Notes: generated by a model from the sequence alone, not told the origin. A stretch of 64,000 nucleotides of DNA from Aquimarina sp. AU474 (GCF_900312815.1 NZ_OMPE01000008.1:1-64000); one strand, 5' to 3'. Counted from the stretch's first letter, positions 1 through 9,126 are shown. Translations and numbers: made by a program.

Positions 1-118
1 AAAAGAATCTTGAATTACGTTTCTCATTATTTTCGATTTTATATGTATTTAATTTTTTGCTTGAAAAAGGGGAGTCCTGGCGCGGGTATCAGAGAACTCT
101 TTTTGATTAGAGGAACAA

Positions 119-3100
119 TCAGTAATTAATATAAATCATCTTCACCTCGTAGCCCAACATTGGTTCATTATAATCTATAATACAATAGTAGGAACCCACA
201 GGGACAAGGGCACCCCTATGAGTTCCATCCCAACCATCGCCAGAGCCACTATAATGGGAGCTATACAGCAAACGCTGACTTAAGTTGTATATCTTAACCT
301 CATTGTTTTTGTATTGTTCTAGCCCTTCAATAATTAAAGTGTCGGCAATACCATCCTCGTTTGGTGAAATGCCTCTATTGAAATCCGCAAGGGGCTCAAA
401 TTCACAATTCCCGGTCGTCGCTTCGACGGTCACTACGGCAGTTGCTGTATCTGAATTATTGCCTTGGGTAGCGGTAAGGGTAATGGTCACTGTATTACCT
501 GCATCATCACAAGTAAAAGTATTCCTATCCAGGCTTAATGTAGGACTGTTATCACAGCCATAGCTTGAACCATTGTCTATCTGTTCGGGAGTAATAGTGG
601 CCTGTCCATTGGGATCCAGTTGTACGGTGATATCTTTGGTTTTGGCCACCAGGTTATCCAAATACTCTTGCACGGTTACCTGGGCGGTCACTGTGGCCGT
701 TGCACTACCTTGTGTGGCCGTAAGGACAACGGTTACCGGGTTGCCTACATCGTTACAGGTAAAGGTATTCCTGTCCAGGCTTATAAAAATGGAACTAGAG
801 CTATTACAACCACTTCCAGAACCATTGTCTATTTGCCCAGGATTAATGGTTGCTTGTCCATTGGCATCTAATTGTACCGTAATGTCTTTGGCTATTGCTA
901 CAAGACTATTGATGGTATTTTCTACGGTTACCAATGCGGTTGCCGTATTTGAGCTGTTACCCTGGGTAGCGGTAAGGCTAACAGTTACCGGAGAGCCTAC
1001 ATCGTTACAAGTAAAAGTATCTATATCAAGACTTAAGTTCGGGCTATTGCCACAGCCATAAAAAGAACCGTTGTTTAGCTGTTCTGGAGTAATAGTGGCC
1101 TGCCCATTGGCATCCAATTGCACGGTGATATCTTTTGCAATGGCTACTACACCGTTTAAATTCTCTTCTATGGTCACTATAGCAGTTGCCATGGCTGTTG
1201 TACTACCTTGTGTAGCTGTAAGTGTCACGGTTACGGGAGTACCCACATCACTGCAAGTAAAAGTATCTCTATCTAAACTTAAATTCGGGTTATTGTTACA
1301 ACCGCCGTTGGAACCATTATTAACTTGATCCGGCGATATGGTTACCTGCCCGTTGGTATCTAACTGTATGGTAATATCTTTTGCTATGGCCACCAGATCA
1401 TTCGGATTCTCTTGTACGGTCACTGTAGCAGTTGCTGTACTTGAATTATTGCCCTGGATAGCGGTAAGGGTAACGGTTACTGTATCACCTGCATCATCAC
1501 AAGTAAAGGTATTTCTATCCAGACTTAATGTAGGGGTGTTACCACAGCCATAGCTCGAACCATTGTTTAGCTGTTCGGGAGTAATAGTAGCCTGCCCATT
1601 GGCATCTAATTGTAACGTAATATCTTTTGCTATGGCTACCAAGTCATTGGGGTTCTCTTGCACGGTTACTAATGCAGTTGCTGTTTCTGAATTATTGCCC
1701 TGGGTAACGGTAAGGGTGACGGTTACCGGGTTGCCTACATCATTACAAGTAAAGGTATTCCTGTCCAGGCTTATAAAAATGAAGCCAGAGTTGTTACAAC
1801 CATTTCCGGATCCATTGTCTATTTGCCCGGGATTGATGGTTGCTTGTCCATTGGCGTCCAGTTGTACGGTAATATCTTTGGCTATGGCAGTAAGGCTGCT
1901 GATATTATTTTGAACCGTCACCATGGCGGTTGCCATATCTGAATTATTACCCTGAGTAGCGGTAAGGGTTACGGTTACAGGATTGCCTATATCATTACAA
2001 TCAAAGGTATCCCTATCCAGGCTTAAGCTTACTGTAGTATTACAACCCCCATCCTCGGAACCATTGTCGATGTCTTCCGGTTCGATAGCCGCCAGTCCAT
2101 TAGCGCCCAATTGTACAGTAATATCTTTGGCCGCTGCTACAACTCCGGTCTTGACAACCACCTGCTTCGTTGTTAAAATAGGGAGGTTGGAACTTACATT
2201 GGTTGCCGAATTTGCAGGGACATTAATGGTAATGTCGTTATTACCGCATATATCTGTAGGTGTAATGGTAGCGGTGTATGTAGATGCATTAACCGCAGTA
2301 AAATTATCGACTGTGGCATTGCTTGATAAAATATCACTTACCTCAAAACCCGAAACCGGATTATCAAAGGCAAACGAAACTTCAAAAGGATCTGTAGTAT
2401 TTATTCTTGCCGGCGCACCTTGTATAGAAACCTCACTGCTAGTGATATTAAACATCCTTACCCGACCAGTACTTGTATTAAATCCCTGATTGTCAACACC
2501 ATGAATTGACTCCCCTATTAGCAATCTTGAACCGTTCGAAGACAAACGAAGCGCATTAACCATGCCTATTCGATGTCCTAAATGTTCTCCTTCCCATGTA
2601 GCTGCCAACTGCCATGAATTCAATTCATATTTATAGACCAATACCCTGCCATGATTACTGTGATTGATAGAAACACCGGGCTCCCCAATAGCCAGGGTTT
2701 TTGCATCATCAGACAAGGCTAATCCGAATCCAAAATCACCTTCCCGCTCATTATTACCATCATAAATTTCACTACGAACCCACTGGTTAGCCGTGTTTTT
2801 TTTGTACACCCATACGTGCCCATTTTCTCGAAAAATACGCATCCACGAGAATACAAAAGCTTTACCATCTCCGGTTAAATCGACGGATCCCCCTATGCCA
2901 TCACGTAGCGTATGCCCCTGTTCACCTTCAAAATAAGCTGTTCGATCCAAAGACCCGTTAATGTATTCATAAATACCTATAGCCACTTGAGTATCTCCTT
3001 CCCACTGAGGCTCCCTGTTAAAAAGATTAAGAGATAACACAGCCCAGGTATTTCCATCATCAGATATATCTACGCTCGTTCCCAAATGTTCATCATGTGA

Positions 3101-3733
3101 CTGACCGAAAATTTCATCACCGGGAATCCAGTTATTTGAACCATCTAAGGTGTACATTTCTGCACGGCCTTCCAGACCGGGGTCTTGGTTAGTACCATCA
3201 CGATCGTAAAACGGTGCTCCTACAAGCACTGAATTACCATCTCCCGATAAGCTTACGTCTAATCCAAATCGCTCTCCTGCTTGTTTACCGAGAATATCCG
3301 AACCTATTTGTACCCAGGAATTACCATCTCTCTCAAATACACGCACACGGCCAACATCTCCCTGAACGCTTTTATTACCCACAGCTAATCGTGAACCATC
3401 GTTTGATAAGCTTATAGCCGTTGATAAAGTTGTTCCGTCTGATGATATGATTCCTTCTTCAATAATACTACTCCCTATCTGTATCCAGAAAAAGCTATTA
3501 TGCCGGCTCTGTTTTTCATAAACACGTATAGTACTCCTCTGCATCCTAAAATCATTGGTTATTGCTGCGATGATATTACCATCTGCCGACATGCTTGTTG
3601 CTTTTCCTAAATTTGATCTAAATTCTCCCGCAATAGGTGGTCCATCAAGTTGCTGTCCATAGGTCTTTGTTGTCAGCAAGCCTAAAAAAAGAAATAGCAT
3701 TAATTTTAATTGCACTAACATTTGCTTTTTCAT
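119..3733 (-). CDS. secreted beta-propeller/repeat protein with T9SS type B sorting (CHU_C-like) domain
   Basis: This 1204-residue protein begins with a signal peptide (residues 1-27, hydrophobic core LMLFLFLGLL, cleavage near YGQQ). Residues about 40-435 hold repeated blocks of the type LSxDGxxLAVG followed by RVxVF and W, which is typical of integrin/FG-GAP-like beta-propellers. Residues about 436-535 look like an Ig-like domain. Seven tandem repeats of about 82 residues follow, each starting with AKDITVQL. The last 95 residues (from C1110) contain FNRGISPNEDG, VKIYN, GDGWDG and VGSYYC, the pattern of the gliding-motility-associated C-terminal domain that sends proteins through the type IX secretion system to the cell surface. 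The likely role is a surface-exposed or released adhesin-like protein; the ligand is unknown. It stands alone on its strand, with no T9SS genes in the window. Confidence 0.85.
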   Translation of the reverse strand: MKKQMLVQLKLMLFLFLGLLTTKTYGQQLDGPPIAGEFRSNLGKATSMSADGNIIAAITNDFRMQRSTIRVYEKQSRHNSFFWIQIGSSIIEEGIISSDGTTLSTAISLSNDGSRLAVGNKSVQGDVGRVRVFERDGNSWVQIGSDILGKQAGERFGLDVSLSGDGNSVLVGAPFYDRDGTNQDPGLEGRAEMYTLDGSNNWIPGDEIFGQSHDEHLGTSVDISDDGNTWAVLSLNLFNREPQWEGDTQVAIGIYEYINGSLDRTAYFEGEQGHTLRDGIGGSVDLTGDGKAFVFSWMRIFRENGHVWVYKKNTANQWVRSEIYDGNNEREGDFGFGLALSDDAKTLAIGEPGVSINHSNHGRVLVYKYELNSWQLAATWEGEHLGHRIGMVNALRLSSNGSRLLIGESIHGVDNQGFNTSTGRVRMFNITSSEVSIQGAPARINTTDPFEVSFAFDNPVSGFEVSDILSSNATVDNFTAVNASTYTATITPTDICGNNDITINVPANSATNVSSNLPILTTKQVVVKTGVVAAAKDITVQLGANGLAAIEPEDIDNGSEDGGCNTTVSLSLDRDTFDCNDIGNPVTVTLTATQGNNSDMATAMVTVQNNISSLTAIAKDITVQLDANGQATINPGQIDNGSGNGCNNSGFIFISLDRNTFTCNDVGNPVTVTLTVTQGNNSETATALVTVQENPNDLVAIAKDITLQLDANGQATITPEQLNNGSSYGCGNTPTLSLDRNTFTCDDAGDTVTVTLTAIQGNNSSTATATVTVQENPNDLVAIAKDITIQLDTNGQVTISPDQVNNGSNGGCNNNPNLSLDRDTFTCSDVGTPVTVTLTATQGSTTAMATAIVTIEENLNGVVAIAKDITVQLDANGQATITPEQLNNGSFYGCGNSPNLSLDIDTFTCNDVGSPVTVSLTATQGNSSNTATALVTVENTINSLVAIAKDITVQLDANGQATINPGQIDNGSGSGCNSSSSIFISLDRNTFTCNDVGNPVTVVLTATQGSATATVTAQVTVQEYLDNLVAKTKDITVQLDPNGQATITPEQIDNGSSYGCDNSPTLSLDRNTFTCDDAGNTVTITLTATQGNNSDTATAVVTVEATTGNCEFEPLADFNRGISPNEDGIADTLIIEGLEQYKNNEVKIYNLSQRLLYSSHYSGSGDGWDGTHRGALVPVGSYYCIIDYNEPMLGYEVKMIYINY
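421..2131. repeat. seven tandem coding repeats of about 245 bp
   Basis: Within the secreted protein gene, seven successive units encode a shared frame: AKDITVQLDANGQATI, an NNGS or DNGS turn, a conserved cysteine, LSLDRxTFTC, VTVTLTATQGN and ATAxVTV. Several units are almost identical at protein and DNA level (units 3 and 5; units 2 and 6), which points to recent duplication or gene conversion. Each unit has two conserved cysteines, so an internal disulphide per repeat is plausible. Copy number is likely to vary between strains, and short-read assemblies could collapse the array. Confidence 0.85.
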
Positions 3734-4403
3734 GACTTTTTTAAGTTTTTTGGTTATTATGTTTTTTTCAATCGAAAATGGTGGTCCGGATCAAGAGTAC
3801 TACTACATACAGAACAGTAATATGCGTTCATTTTGGCGCTACCCTCAAGAATGTTAGATGTTCTCGATATCTTTTTTTCTTTGGTTTATCGTTTTTTAAT
3901 ATTGATATTCTGCGAAAATGAAACACAAACAAGAAACATTCAAAAAAAAGTGTTAGAACTCCATTAAAAATGGGACAAAAACAAAGTTTTTAGGGATGTA
4001 GAAAAAGGGAATCCACCCGGCAGCAAGGTATTTTACTCGATCGAGATTAAATGCTCTAAGGCTAAGCTCGAGCTAGCTTCTGAATTTATTTTTAGAATAA
4101 TTTTATTTGAAGGAATAAGGAGATACGATATTTGGTTGTTGAAGATATCTTTAGGCTAGCATCATACAATTCACTTGTTTTGTAAGGGGCTATATTAAAA
4201 TTAAACTTTGTAAGCTATTTCGATTTGCTGAAAACCTAATACCATGTAATAGTCTCTTATAATTGTATATAGTGTTAAGTGTATGGTTAGTTCCTAGAAA
4301 GTACATAGGTACTTTCGTACAGTTGCTAAAGATAATTAATGCAAGTGAATTTAAGATATGGAAATTCTGGCGCAATTGATTATCATTACTTTATAAGTAA
4401 TGC
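3734..4403. other. 670-bp A/T-rich gap without a convincing gene
   Basis: Both strands were read. Only short open frames occur, such as a 61-codon minus-strand frame at 4190-4375 with no recognisable motif or ribosome binding site. A near-palindrome built on GCTAAGCTCGAGCTAGC lies at about 4061-4077, and a perfect 8-bp inverted repeat with a 3-base loop (CATTACTT/AAGTAATG) lies at 4384-4402, just beyond the stop of the next gene. The second could be a weak hairpin ending the cassette-island transcript. The segment may be the eroded left edge of the accessory island. Confidence 0.5.
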
Positions 4404-4964
4404 TTAGGGAGATATATTTTTGTGACCATAAAAATAACCTCGAATGAACAAATTATAAGCTTCTTCATTTTCATAGTCTGGTTCTTGTTTGAGGTCATAT
4501 AATTCGTCAAGAATTTCAGGATATTTAGCCTTTACACCATCTTTGGTTTTAAAATCATTTTCAACAAATTCGATTACACTATCTATTTTATGATTCATGT
4601 ATAACATGCTTCTGTCCATCATAGTCGCAATGTCCATATCCATGATTTTATATTTAGCAGCATAAATTCGATATATATCTTGCAAATTTCCTAGATTATA
4701 TAAATAAAAACTGAGTTGATAAAGATTATATTGTCTTCTTGTTTCTTGCGCACATTTGAATTCTTCGTCAAATAGAAACCTAATTAAGTCTATGTCTTTA
4801 TTTGAAAAATCGGCCAATAACAGCTCAACTATTTCTGTACGGGTTTTAATATTATTATCAATAACATCTATGTTAGGGCTTTTTTCATATTTAACCGAGT
4901 TAATAAAGTTTTGGCTTATTAACTTGTCATTTCTTATTTTTTCTATGTGCTCGTATATTGTCAT
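4404..4964 (-). CDS. hypothetical protein, last gene of the cassette island
   Basis: The product is unrecognised: a charged, mostly helical soluble protein of 187 residues with no signal peptide or membrane segment. The frame is open 17 codons further upstream (to 5015), but those codons lie inside the hairpin element that separates cassettes. The internal ATG at 4964 (MTIYEHIEKIRND) sits just after that element and is the better start. The composition (repeated LY, DEL, YEN segments) suggests an all-alpha fold of a kind common among island hypotheticals. Its position in a defence-rich array hints at a phage or stress role, but nothing in the sequence shows one. Confidence 0.6.
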   Translation of the reverse strand: MTIYEHIEKIRNDKLISQNFINSVKYEKSPNIDVIDNNIKTRTEIVELLLADFSNKDIDLIRFLFDEEFKCAQETRRQYNLYQLSFYLYNLGNLQDIYRIYAAKYKIMDMDIATMMDRSMLYMNHKIDSVIEFVENDFKTKDGVKAKYPEILDELYDLKQEPDYENEEAYNLFIRGYFYGHKNISP

Positions 4965-4970
4965 CAAATT

Positions 4971-5173
4971 GTAGCTAAATATTTGTGTATGATATCGTTG
5001 CGTGTAAATAGACACTAGCTTTTTGAATTAACACGGAGCCGAATTTTTATATTTTGTTTTTAGCTTATCATTTTTAAAAGCTAAATTTAAAAATTTGGCG
5101 GTCTTTGTAAATAAACACAGATCTTTTGATTAATCCTAAAAGCTTTGTGTTTTCTTATACATTGTTAGCAGTA
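4971..5173 (-). repeat. attC-like cassette boundary D (long, one box degenerate)
   Basis: The right box GTTAGCAGTA (5164-5173) overlaps the stop codon of the 641-residue HEPN gene, and 9 of its 10 bases match the reverse complement of TACTGTTAAC at 7103-7112, on the other side of that gene. The left box is degenerate (GTAGCTAAAT, 4971-4980). It is followed by TGTGTATGATATCGTTGC, which resembles the arms of the other elements. The far arm ends in TTATACATT before the right box. The size (about 200 bp) is larger than elements A and B. Confidence 0.6.
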
Positions 5174-7090
5174 GTTCTTTCTTATTAAGATATCATCTTC
5201 AATTTTCAATAAGGTAAGGGTTATTATTTTTAGGATTAAGTAATAATCGTTTTTATGTTTTTGTTCAGATTGAACGTTGGTTCCGTGCAAGTACTTATTT
5301 CTCAAATCATAACCATTTGTATATATCTTTTTGTTTAGATAAAAATTTAAGTACTTGATTTCTTCTTCTGAAAAAAGGGTATCCTCTGTCAAAAGCTTTT
5401 TTTCTTTAATCATTAGATCAATTTCATTCCTCACAAACTTTGGGTAGTGCCAATAATTTAACAATTCATTTCTGTGAAGTTCTCTAATTACATAAATTAA
5501 TGTTATTCTTTCAATTTCAACTTTGTTTTCTTGGTTGATTTTTAGATAACCATCTCTTATGAGATTTTGTATTGTATCTTTTTGATAGTTAGCAAAATCA
5601 TCAAGAGTTACATTTTCTTGAGTAATTAAATCAAATAAGTTTTTATATTTTGTTCCATAAGATTCTGTATAGAATAAATGACTTTGGTCTGAAAAGAATA
5701 GATGTTTAAGCTGTAATATCAAATTATCGTTTGAGTAAATATATTTACTTTTCACTTGACTTGTAATTTGACTAAAACCAATAGCTTTTGAACTCATTTG
5801 TAATAACTCTAAATCAATACTTCCGTCATCAGCTAAATTTTTGTATTGTTTTAGAAGAAAATCAAAATCAGGTAAAATAGTTCGTATTTTTCCAATGTAC
5901 TCAGAATCGGAATTTCTGATTTGAAATACTAATTTATTTGAAATGAGTAGTTCATTCAGATGCGAAATGAATGAATTTATGAGCTGCTCAATTCCAGAAT
6001 CTTTTCTTCTTAGATAGTTGTCAAAAAGATGAATTTGTAATGTTGAAAGCATTTCCTTTTTTGTAAAGACTTGTCCTGTTTCATATTCGTGTTTTGATTT
6101 CATAAAAACACGTTCCATTACGTCTAACTCACTTTTTTTACTTACTAAAGTTATTAATGAAGTTTCATCAGTATAATTAAATAAATGTTTAAACATATTG
6201 AATAGACTTATTTCGTCATCAATTTTATCAAGGAACTTTTCACTATAAGTTGCTTCGAATAATCCTTCATTATTTTTAAAAGTTACAGGTTCATCTTGAT
6301 CCTTGCTTAGACCGCTTTGTACTCTAATATTCCAAGTATGACCTTTTTCTAGTATCTCGTTGTTTTGTTCTTTTGATTTTTTCTTTGCTTTATGTCTTGT
6401 TTTGTCTGAGAGTTTTAAATCATTTGAATCTTTCGACCTCTCTACTAGTCTTATGTAGTTAAAATTTGCATCATCATAATCTAAATACTTATCGATTATG
6501 TATTCCTTATCGGAATAGCTTAGGCTTTTGGGAAAAAAAATTTTAATTAATTTTTTATTTGTTTTTTCTTCAAATTGAGATAAAATAATTTCTGCAGATT
6601 TCTCATAGCTCAATAAAAAACACTTTATTTCTTTATTGAATTTTTGGACAATATTTTTTTGAGGAAGTATATAATTTATGTGATAAGAGAATCCATTTAA
6701 AATTTCACTAAATTTTGATTGAGAAATGTTTTTAAAAACACTTAACTTATGAATTAAGTCCCAAAAATTGCTTTTATAATTATATTCTAGCTCGTTTAAT
6801 ATTTCTTCAATATTGGAGTCAGAAATTTGCAGTAGCTTTTGCTTTAATAGGTTCCAATTTAATTCTACTGTTTTTAAGTATTTATTTTTTTTTGATTCAT
6901 CCCATTTTGTCAAAAAAAAGTCATTTTCAAAATATATTTTGATGTTGTAATATTCAAGTAAGTCATTAATAGTGAAGATTTGTTCGGAATTATAGTCGTC
7001 TAATAACTTTTCAGCTTTTATAAGGCTATGGCCTATTGCCATATCCTCTTTTGAATAAAAAACTACTCTATTAAATTCTTTTGAACTCAA
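5165..7090 (-). CDS. large HEPN-motif protein, candidate anti-phage nuclease
   Basis: This 641-residue soluble protein is rich in Lys, Asn and Ile. I do not recognise its N-terminal 590 residues as a named family. Near the C terminus, residues 597-602 read RNKYLH within LRNKYLHGTN, which fits the R-x4-H signature of HEPN ribonucleases and is followed by a long helix, as in HEPN C-terminal helices. Large Abi-like proteins commonly end this way. It sits alone in its own cassette between boundary elements A and D, and its stop codon lies inside the D box. A role in abortive defence is inference from the motif and neighbours. No other catalytic motif was seen. Confidence 0.7.
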   Translation of the reverse strand: MSSKEFNRVVFYSKEDMAIGHSLIKAEKLLDDYNSEQIFTINDLLEYYNIKIYFENDFFLTKWDESKKNKYLKTVELNWNLLKQKLLQISDSNIEEILNELEYNYKSNFWDLIHKLSVFKNISQSKFSEILNGFSYHINYILPQKNIVQKFNKEIKCFLLSYEKSAEIILSQFEEKTNKKLIKIFFPKSLSYSDKEYIIDKYLDYDDANFNYIRLVERSKDSNDLKLSDKTRHKAKKKSKEQNNEILEKGHTWNIRVQSGLSKDQDEPVTFKNNEGLFEATYSEKFLDKIDDEISLFNMFKHLFNYTDETSLITLVSKKSELDVMERVFMKSKHEYETGQVFTKKEMLSTLQIHLFDNYLRRKDSGIEQLINSFISHLNELLISNKLVFQIRNSDSEYIGKIRTILPDFDFLLKQYKNLADDGSIDLELLQMSSKAIGFSQITSQVKSKYIYSNDNLILQLKHLFFSDQSHLFYTESYGTKYKNLFDLITQENVTLDDFANYQKDTIQNLIRDGYLKINQENKVEIERITLIYVIRELHRNELLNYWHYPKFVRNEIDLMIKEKKLLTEDTLFSEEEIKYLNFYLNKKIYTNGYDLRNKYLHGTNVQSEQKHKNDYYLILKIITLTLLKIEDDILIRKNYC

Positions 7091-7102
7091 ATTTTTTCAA
7101 AT

Positions 7103-7176
7103 TACTGTTAACGTTCTATGTATGGTGTCGTTGCTATCCCGCAGGGTAGCTATGCACTATACATTTTGTTATCTGT
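7103..7176 (-). repeat. attC-like cassette boundary A
   Basis: A roughly 63-bp imperfect palindrome runs from TAAC at 7109-7112 to GTTA at 7168-7171. The arms pair through TATGTATGGTG/CACTATACAT and GCTATCCC/GGGTAGC around a GC loop, with unpaired bases in between. The outer boxes differ: GTTATCTGT (7168-7176) is the exact reverse complement of ACAGATAAC at 10048-10056, beyond the start of the four-gene CBASS-Panoptes unit, while TACTGTTAAC (7103-7112) pairs with the box at 5164-5173. The stop codon of the mCpol gene is inside the GTTA box. This is the arrangement expected of an integron attC site. Confidence 0.75.
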
Positions 7177-7546
7177 TTTTATTTTCTACTATTTTATCTT
7201 TTCCTGATACTTTTGCAATCCGTAAGTTCAACAAGCATTGAGTTATAGTTGACCCAATTCCAATACTAATAGAGAAGCCTGTTCTCAATTTAAATTCCGA
7301 TTTGATTTTTTTTAAGAAATTTATATCGAATTCATTTTTATTAACCGAGAATAAAATATCGTCAGACCCTTTCATAAGTACTGTTCTTGTATGCTTTTCG
7401 TGAATCATCTCTACGATTAAATTGATGTTTTCTTGAATCGAATCATGCACGCGCTGAGCTTTCTTAGGGTCAGATTTTAACAAAGCTAATTCAATGCTGT
7501 CACCTGCATTGTCTACATCTAATCGAATAAATATATTATTACCCAT
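7169..7546 (-). CDS. optS: mCpol minimal CRISPR polymerase (Panoptes OptS-type cyclic nucleotide synthase)
   Basis: This 125-residue stand-alone palm domain resembles the Cas10/GGDEF polymerase core. RLDVDNAGD (D10, D12) gives the first metal site. KGSDDILFSV (residues 59-68) is a GGDD-like turn in the form GSDD. Next comes GFSISIGIGST, then AKVSGKDKIVE (111-121), with the AK-x3-GK ending seen in Cas10 and GGDEF proteins. No Cas domains or CRISPR array are nearby, so it fits the minimal CRISPR polymerase family paired with 2TM-beta effectors. In Panoptes, as I recall the published descriptions, this enzyme constantly makes cyclic dinucleotides that keep the effector off. Its start overlaps the effector stop by 8 bp, so the pair is translationally coupled. 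Confidence 0.85.
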   Translation of the reverse strand: MGNNIFIRLDVDNAGDSIELALLKSDPKKAQRVHDSIQENINLIVEMIHEKHTRTVLMKGSDDILFSVNKNEFDINFLKKIKSEFKLRTGFSISIGIGSTITQCLLNLRIAKVSGKDKIVENKNR

Positions 7547-8168
7547 AATTTTTCAAAGATTTAGCATCATTAAAAGAATCTACAATTTCGCTTGAAATAA
7601 AGGAAACATTAATCTTTCCATTGGTCTTTTGGTTGCTCCAATATCTCCCAATCAATTCTTTAGGATTTGAATCAATTAGTCTAAGTTCAGTAGCTCCTTC
7701 TTGAAGAATTTCATTGTCATCTTGGCTTGTTTCTTTACGATACAAATAAGCTACGTTTTTTAGGCCAGTTTCTTTTTTCAGAGCCATGGTTTCCGAGTAT
7801 GAAATACCAATAAACGAATTTGTAAAAGTTGTAAAATGAATTCTTAAAAAGCTTTGTCTTATAACAAGATAAAACTCTATATCTCCAACTTTTTCTCCAT
7901 TTTCATCTTCCCAATCTGACTTTAGTGTGCCAGACCATGTACCACTTAGGTTTGGTCGATAAAATATTTTATTTAACATCCACCATTTCCATCCATATGA
8001 AAAGTAAAATGCCCAAAATAATGTTGTAATAGTTATCCCAAAACTAATAGCTCTTAATCCATCAGTTAGATTAAATCTTTTATCTAGTATAACTATGTAT
8101 ACTACTCCAATTAATGTCGCTAATGCAATTGAAATAGTTACAATTAGCTTTAATTCATCTTTCTTCAT
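7539..8168 (-). CDS. optE: 2TM-beta membrane effector (Panoptes OptE / Cap15-like)
   Basis: The 209-residue protein has two N-terminal membrane helices (about 8-28 and 37-59), a WKWW boundary, then PNLSGTWSGTLKSDW (72-86) opening a beta-rich soluble domain. That order is the signature of SMODS-associated 2TM-beta effectors, including Cap15, whose beta-barrel binds cyclic nucleotides and whose helices damage the inner membrane. It overlaps the mCpol gene by 8 bp and follows capV by 52 bp. The tight link to mCpol favours the OptE role, in which the effector is held inactive by OptS product and released when a phage sponge removes it. A Cap15-like role as a second CBASS effector cannot be excluded. 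Confidence 0.83.
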   Translation of the reverse strand: MKKDELKLIVTISIALATLIGVVYIVILDKRFNLTDGLRAISFGITITTLFWAFYFSYGWKWWMLNKIFYRPNLSGTWSGTLKSDWEDENGEKVGDIEFYLVIRQSFLRIHFTTFTNSFIGISYSETMALKKETGLKNVAYLYRKETSQDDNEILQEGATELRLIDSNPKELIGRYWSNQKTNGKINVSFISSEIVDSFNDAKSLKNYG

Positions 8169-8220
8169 TTTTCGTGTTTATAACAATTGACAATTTTTAA
8201 ATGGAACGTAAGTTTTTTTT

Positions 8221-9126
8221 TTAATTTTTAAACAATTCAGTGATTTCCTTTTCAAAATTGATATAACTAAACTGGCCCTTTTGAAGTACTTTAGATAGAA
8301 TACTAATATCTTTTTCCGTCATATTTGTTGAAATATCCATGAATGAATCATTTATGCGTAAAACATTTATTTCTGGATAAATCAACTTTAGTAACCTGAA
8401 GTTAGTATTTGTGCTAGATGTGTATATTTCAGTAAAGAAAAACCTAGTAATACCGAACCGATTTATAATCTTTGGTAAAATTCCATCTAGTCTTTCCAAA
8501 AATTTTCCCGTTCCGATATTCAACATCTTAATATCTTTTTGGTCGTAATTTTTTGTTAAATCTATTGATGCATATAATGAAGGATTGTTTGCTACAAATC
8601 CCCCATCAACTGTTTTAATATTACCTCTGTTTTTTGTTTTAACAACAACAGGATTAAAAATTGGGTAAGCTGCAGATGACGCAAGGATTGCTGTTAATAG
8701 TTTACACCCAAATCCGGGAATAAAAGAACCAGTAGAACCATGAGCCTGCTTAATATTCGACTTAAAGATTAAAGGCTCTAAGGTTTCATGGTTTAAAGCA
8801 ACGATTCCTATATCACAGATTAAGTTTCCAAACTTAATTCCTCCAAGTAGTTTCGAGCCCAGTTCAATTAGTTTTTTGCTCTTTTTTTTAGCTTTTGATT
8901 CCTTCATTATTTCTGGAATCATTTCTAAATAAATTCCCTCTACTTCATCAACTGTTTTTCCAATTGCTAGTAACCCACAAATTATTGAACCTGTGCTTGT
9001 TCCGTAGATGTAATCGAAATATTCACCTATTTTTTGACCTAAATTCTTTTCAAGCTCTTTTAAAACGCCAATCGTATAAATTCCTTTAGAGCCACCACCG
9101 TCAAGAGTTAATACTTTAATACTCAT
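8221..9126 (-). CDS. capV: patatin-like phospholipase, CBASS effector CapV-type
   Basis: This 301-residue protein has the full patatin signature: the oxyanion loop DGGGSKG at 9-15, nucleophile elbow GTSTG at 42-46 (Ser44) and catalytic Asp in VDGGFVANNPS (Asp174). No signal peptide is present, so it acts from the cytoplasm on the inner membrane. CapV enzymes are switched on by the cyclic nucleotide from the adjacent CD-NTase and degrade phospholipids, killing the infected cell. The start overlaps the CD-NTase stop by 11 bp, which fits type I CBASS gene pairs. No Cap2/Cap3 ubiquitin-like genes or HORMA/TRIP13 genes are present. Confidence 0.9.
   Translation of the reverse strand: MSIKVLTLDGGGSKGIYTIGVLKELEKNLGQKIGEYFDYIYGTSTGSIICGLLAIGKTVDEVEGIYLEMIPEIMKESKAKKKSKKLIELGSKLLGGIKFGNLICDIGIVALNHETLEPLIFKSNIKQAHGSTGSFIPGFGCKLLTAILASSAAYPIFNPVVVKTKNRGNIKTVDGGFVANNPSLYASIDLTKNYDQKDIKMLNIGTGKFLERLDGILPKIINRFGITRFFFTEIYTSSTNTNFRLLKLIYPEINVLRINDSFMDISTNMTEKDISILSKVLQKGQFSYINFEKEITELFKN

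Noticed and set aside
421..2131. Regular repeats that might be read as a CRISPR array
   Set aside because: Units are about 245 bp, in frame and protein-coding, without short direct repeats and unique spacers.
285..2489. Several plus-strand open frames of 60-170 codons
   Set aside because: They lie opposite the repeat-encoding secreted protein and repeat with its period; they are shadows of that gene.
4190..4375. 61-codon minus-strand open frame
   Set aside because: No motif, no ribosome binding site, and no similarity in composition to neighbouring real genes.
7169..8168. mCpol as part of a type III CRISPR system
   Set aside because: No other Cas10 domains, Cas5/Cas7-like genes, Cas1/Cas2 or repeats are present; the 2TM-beta partner and size point to Panoptes.
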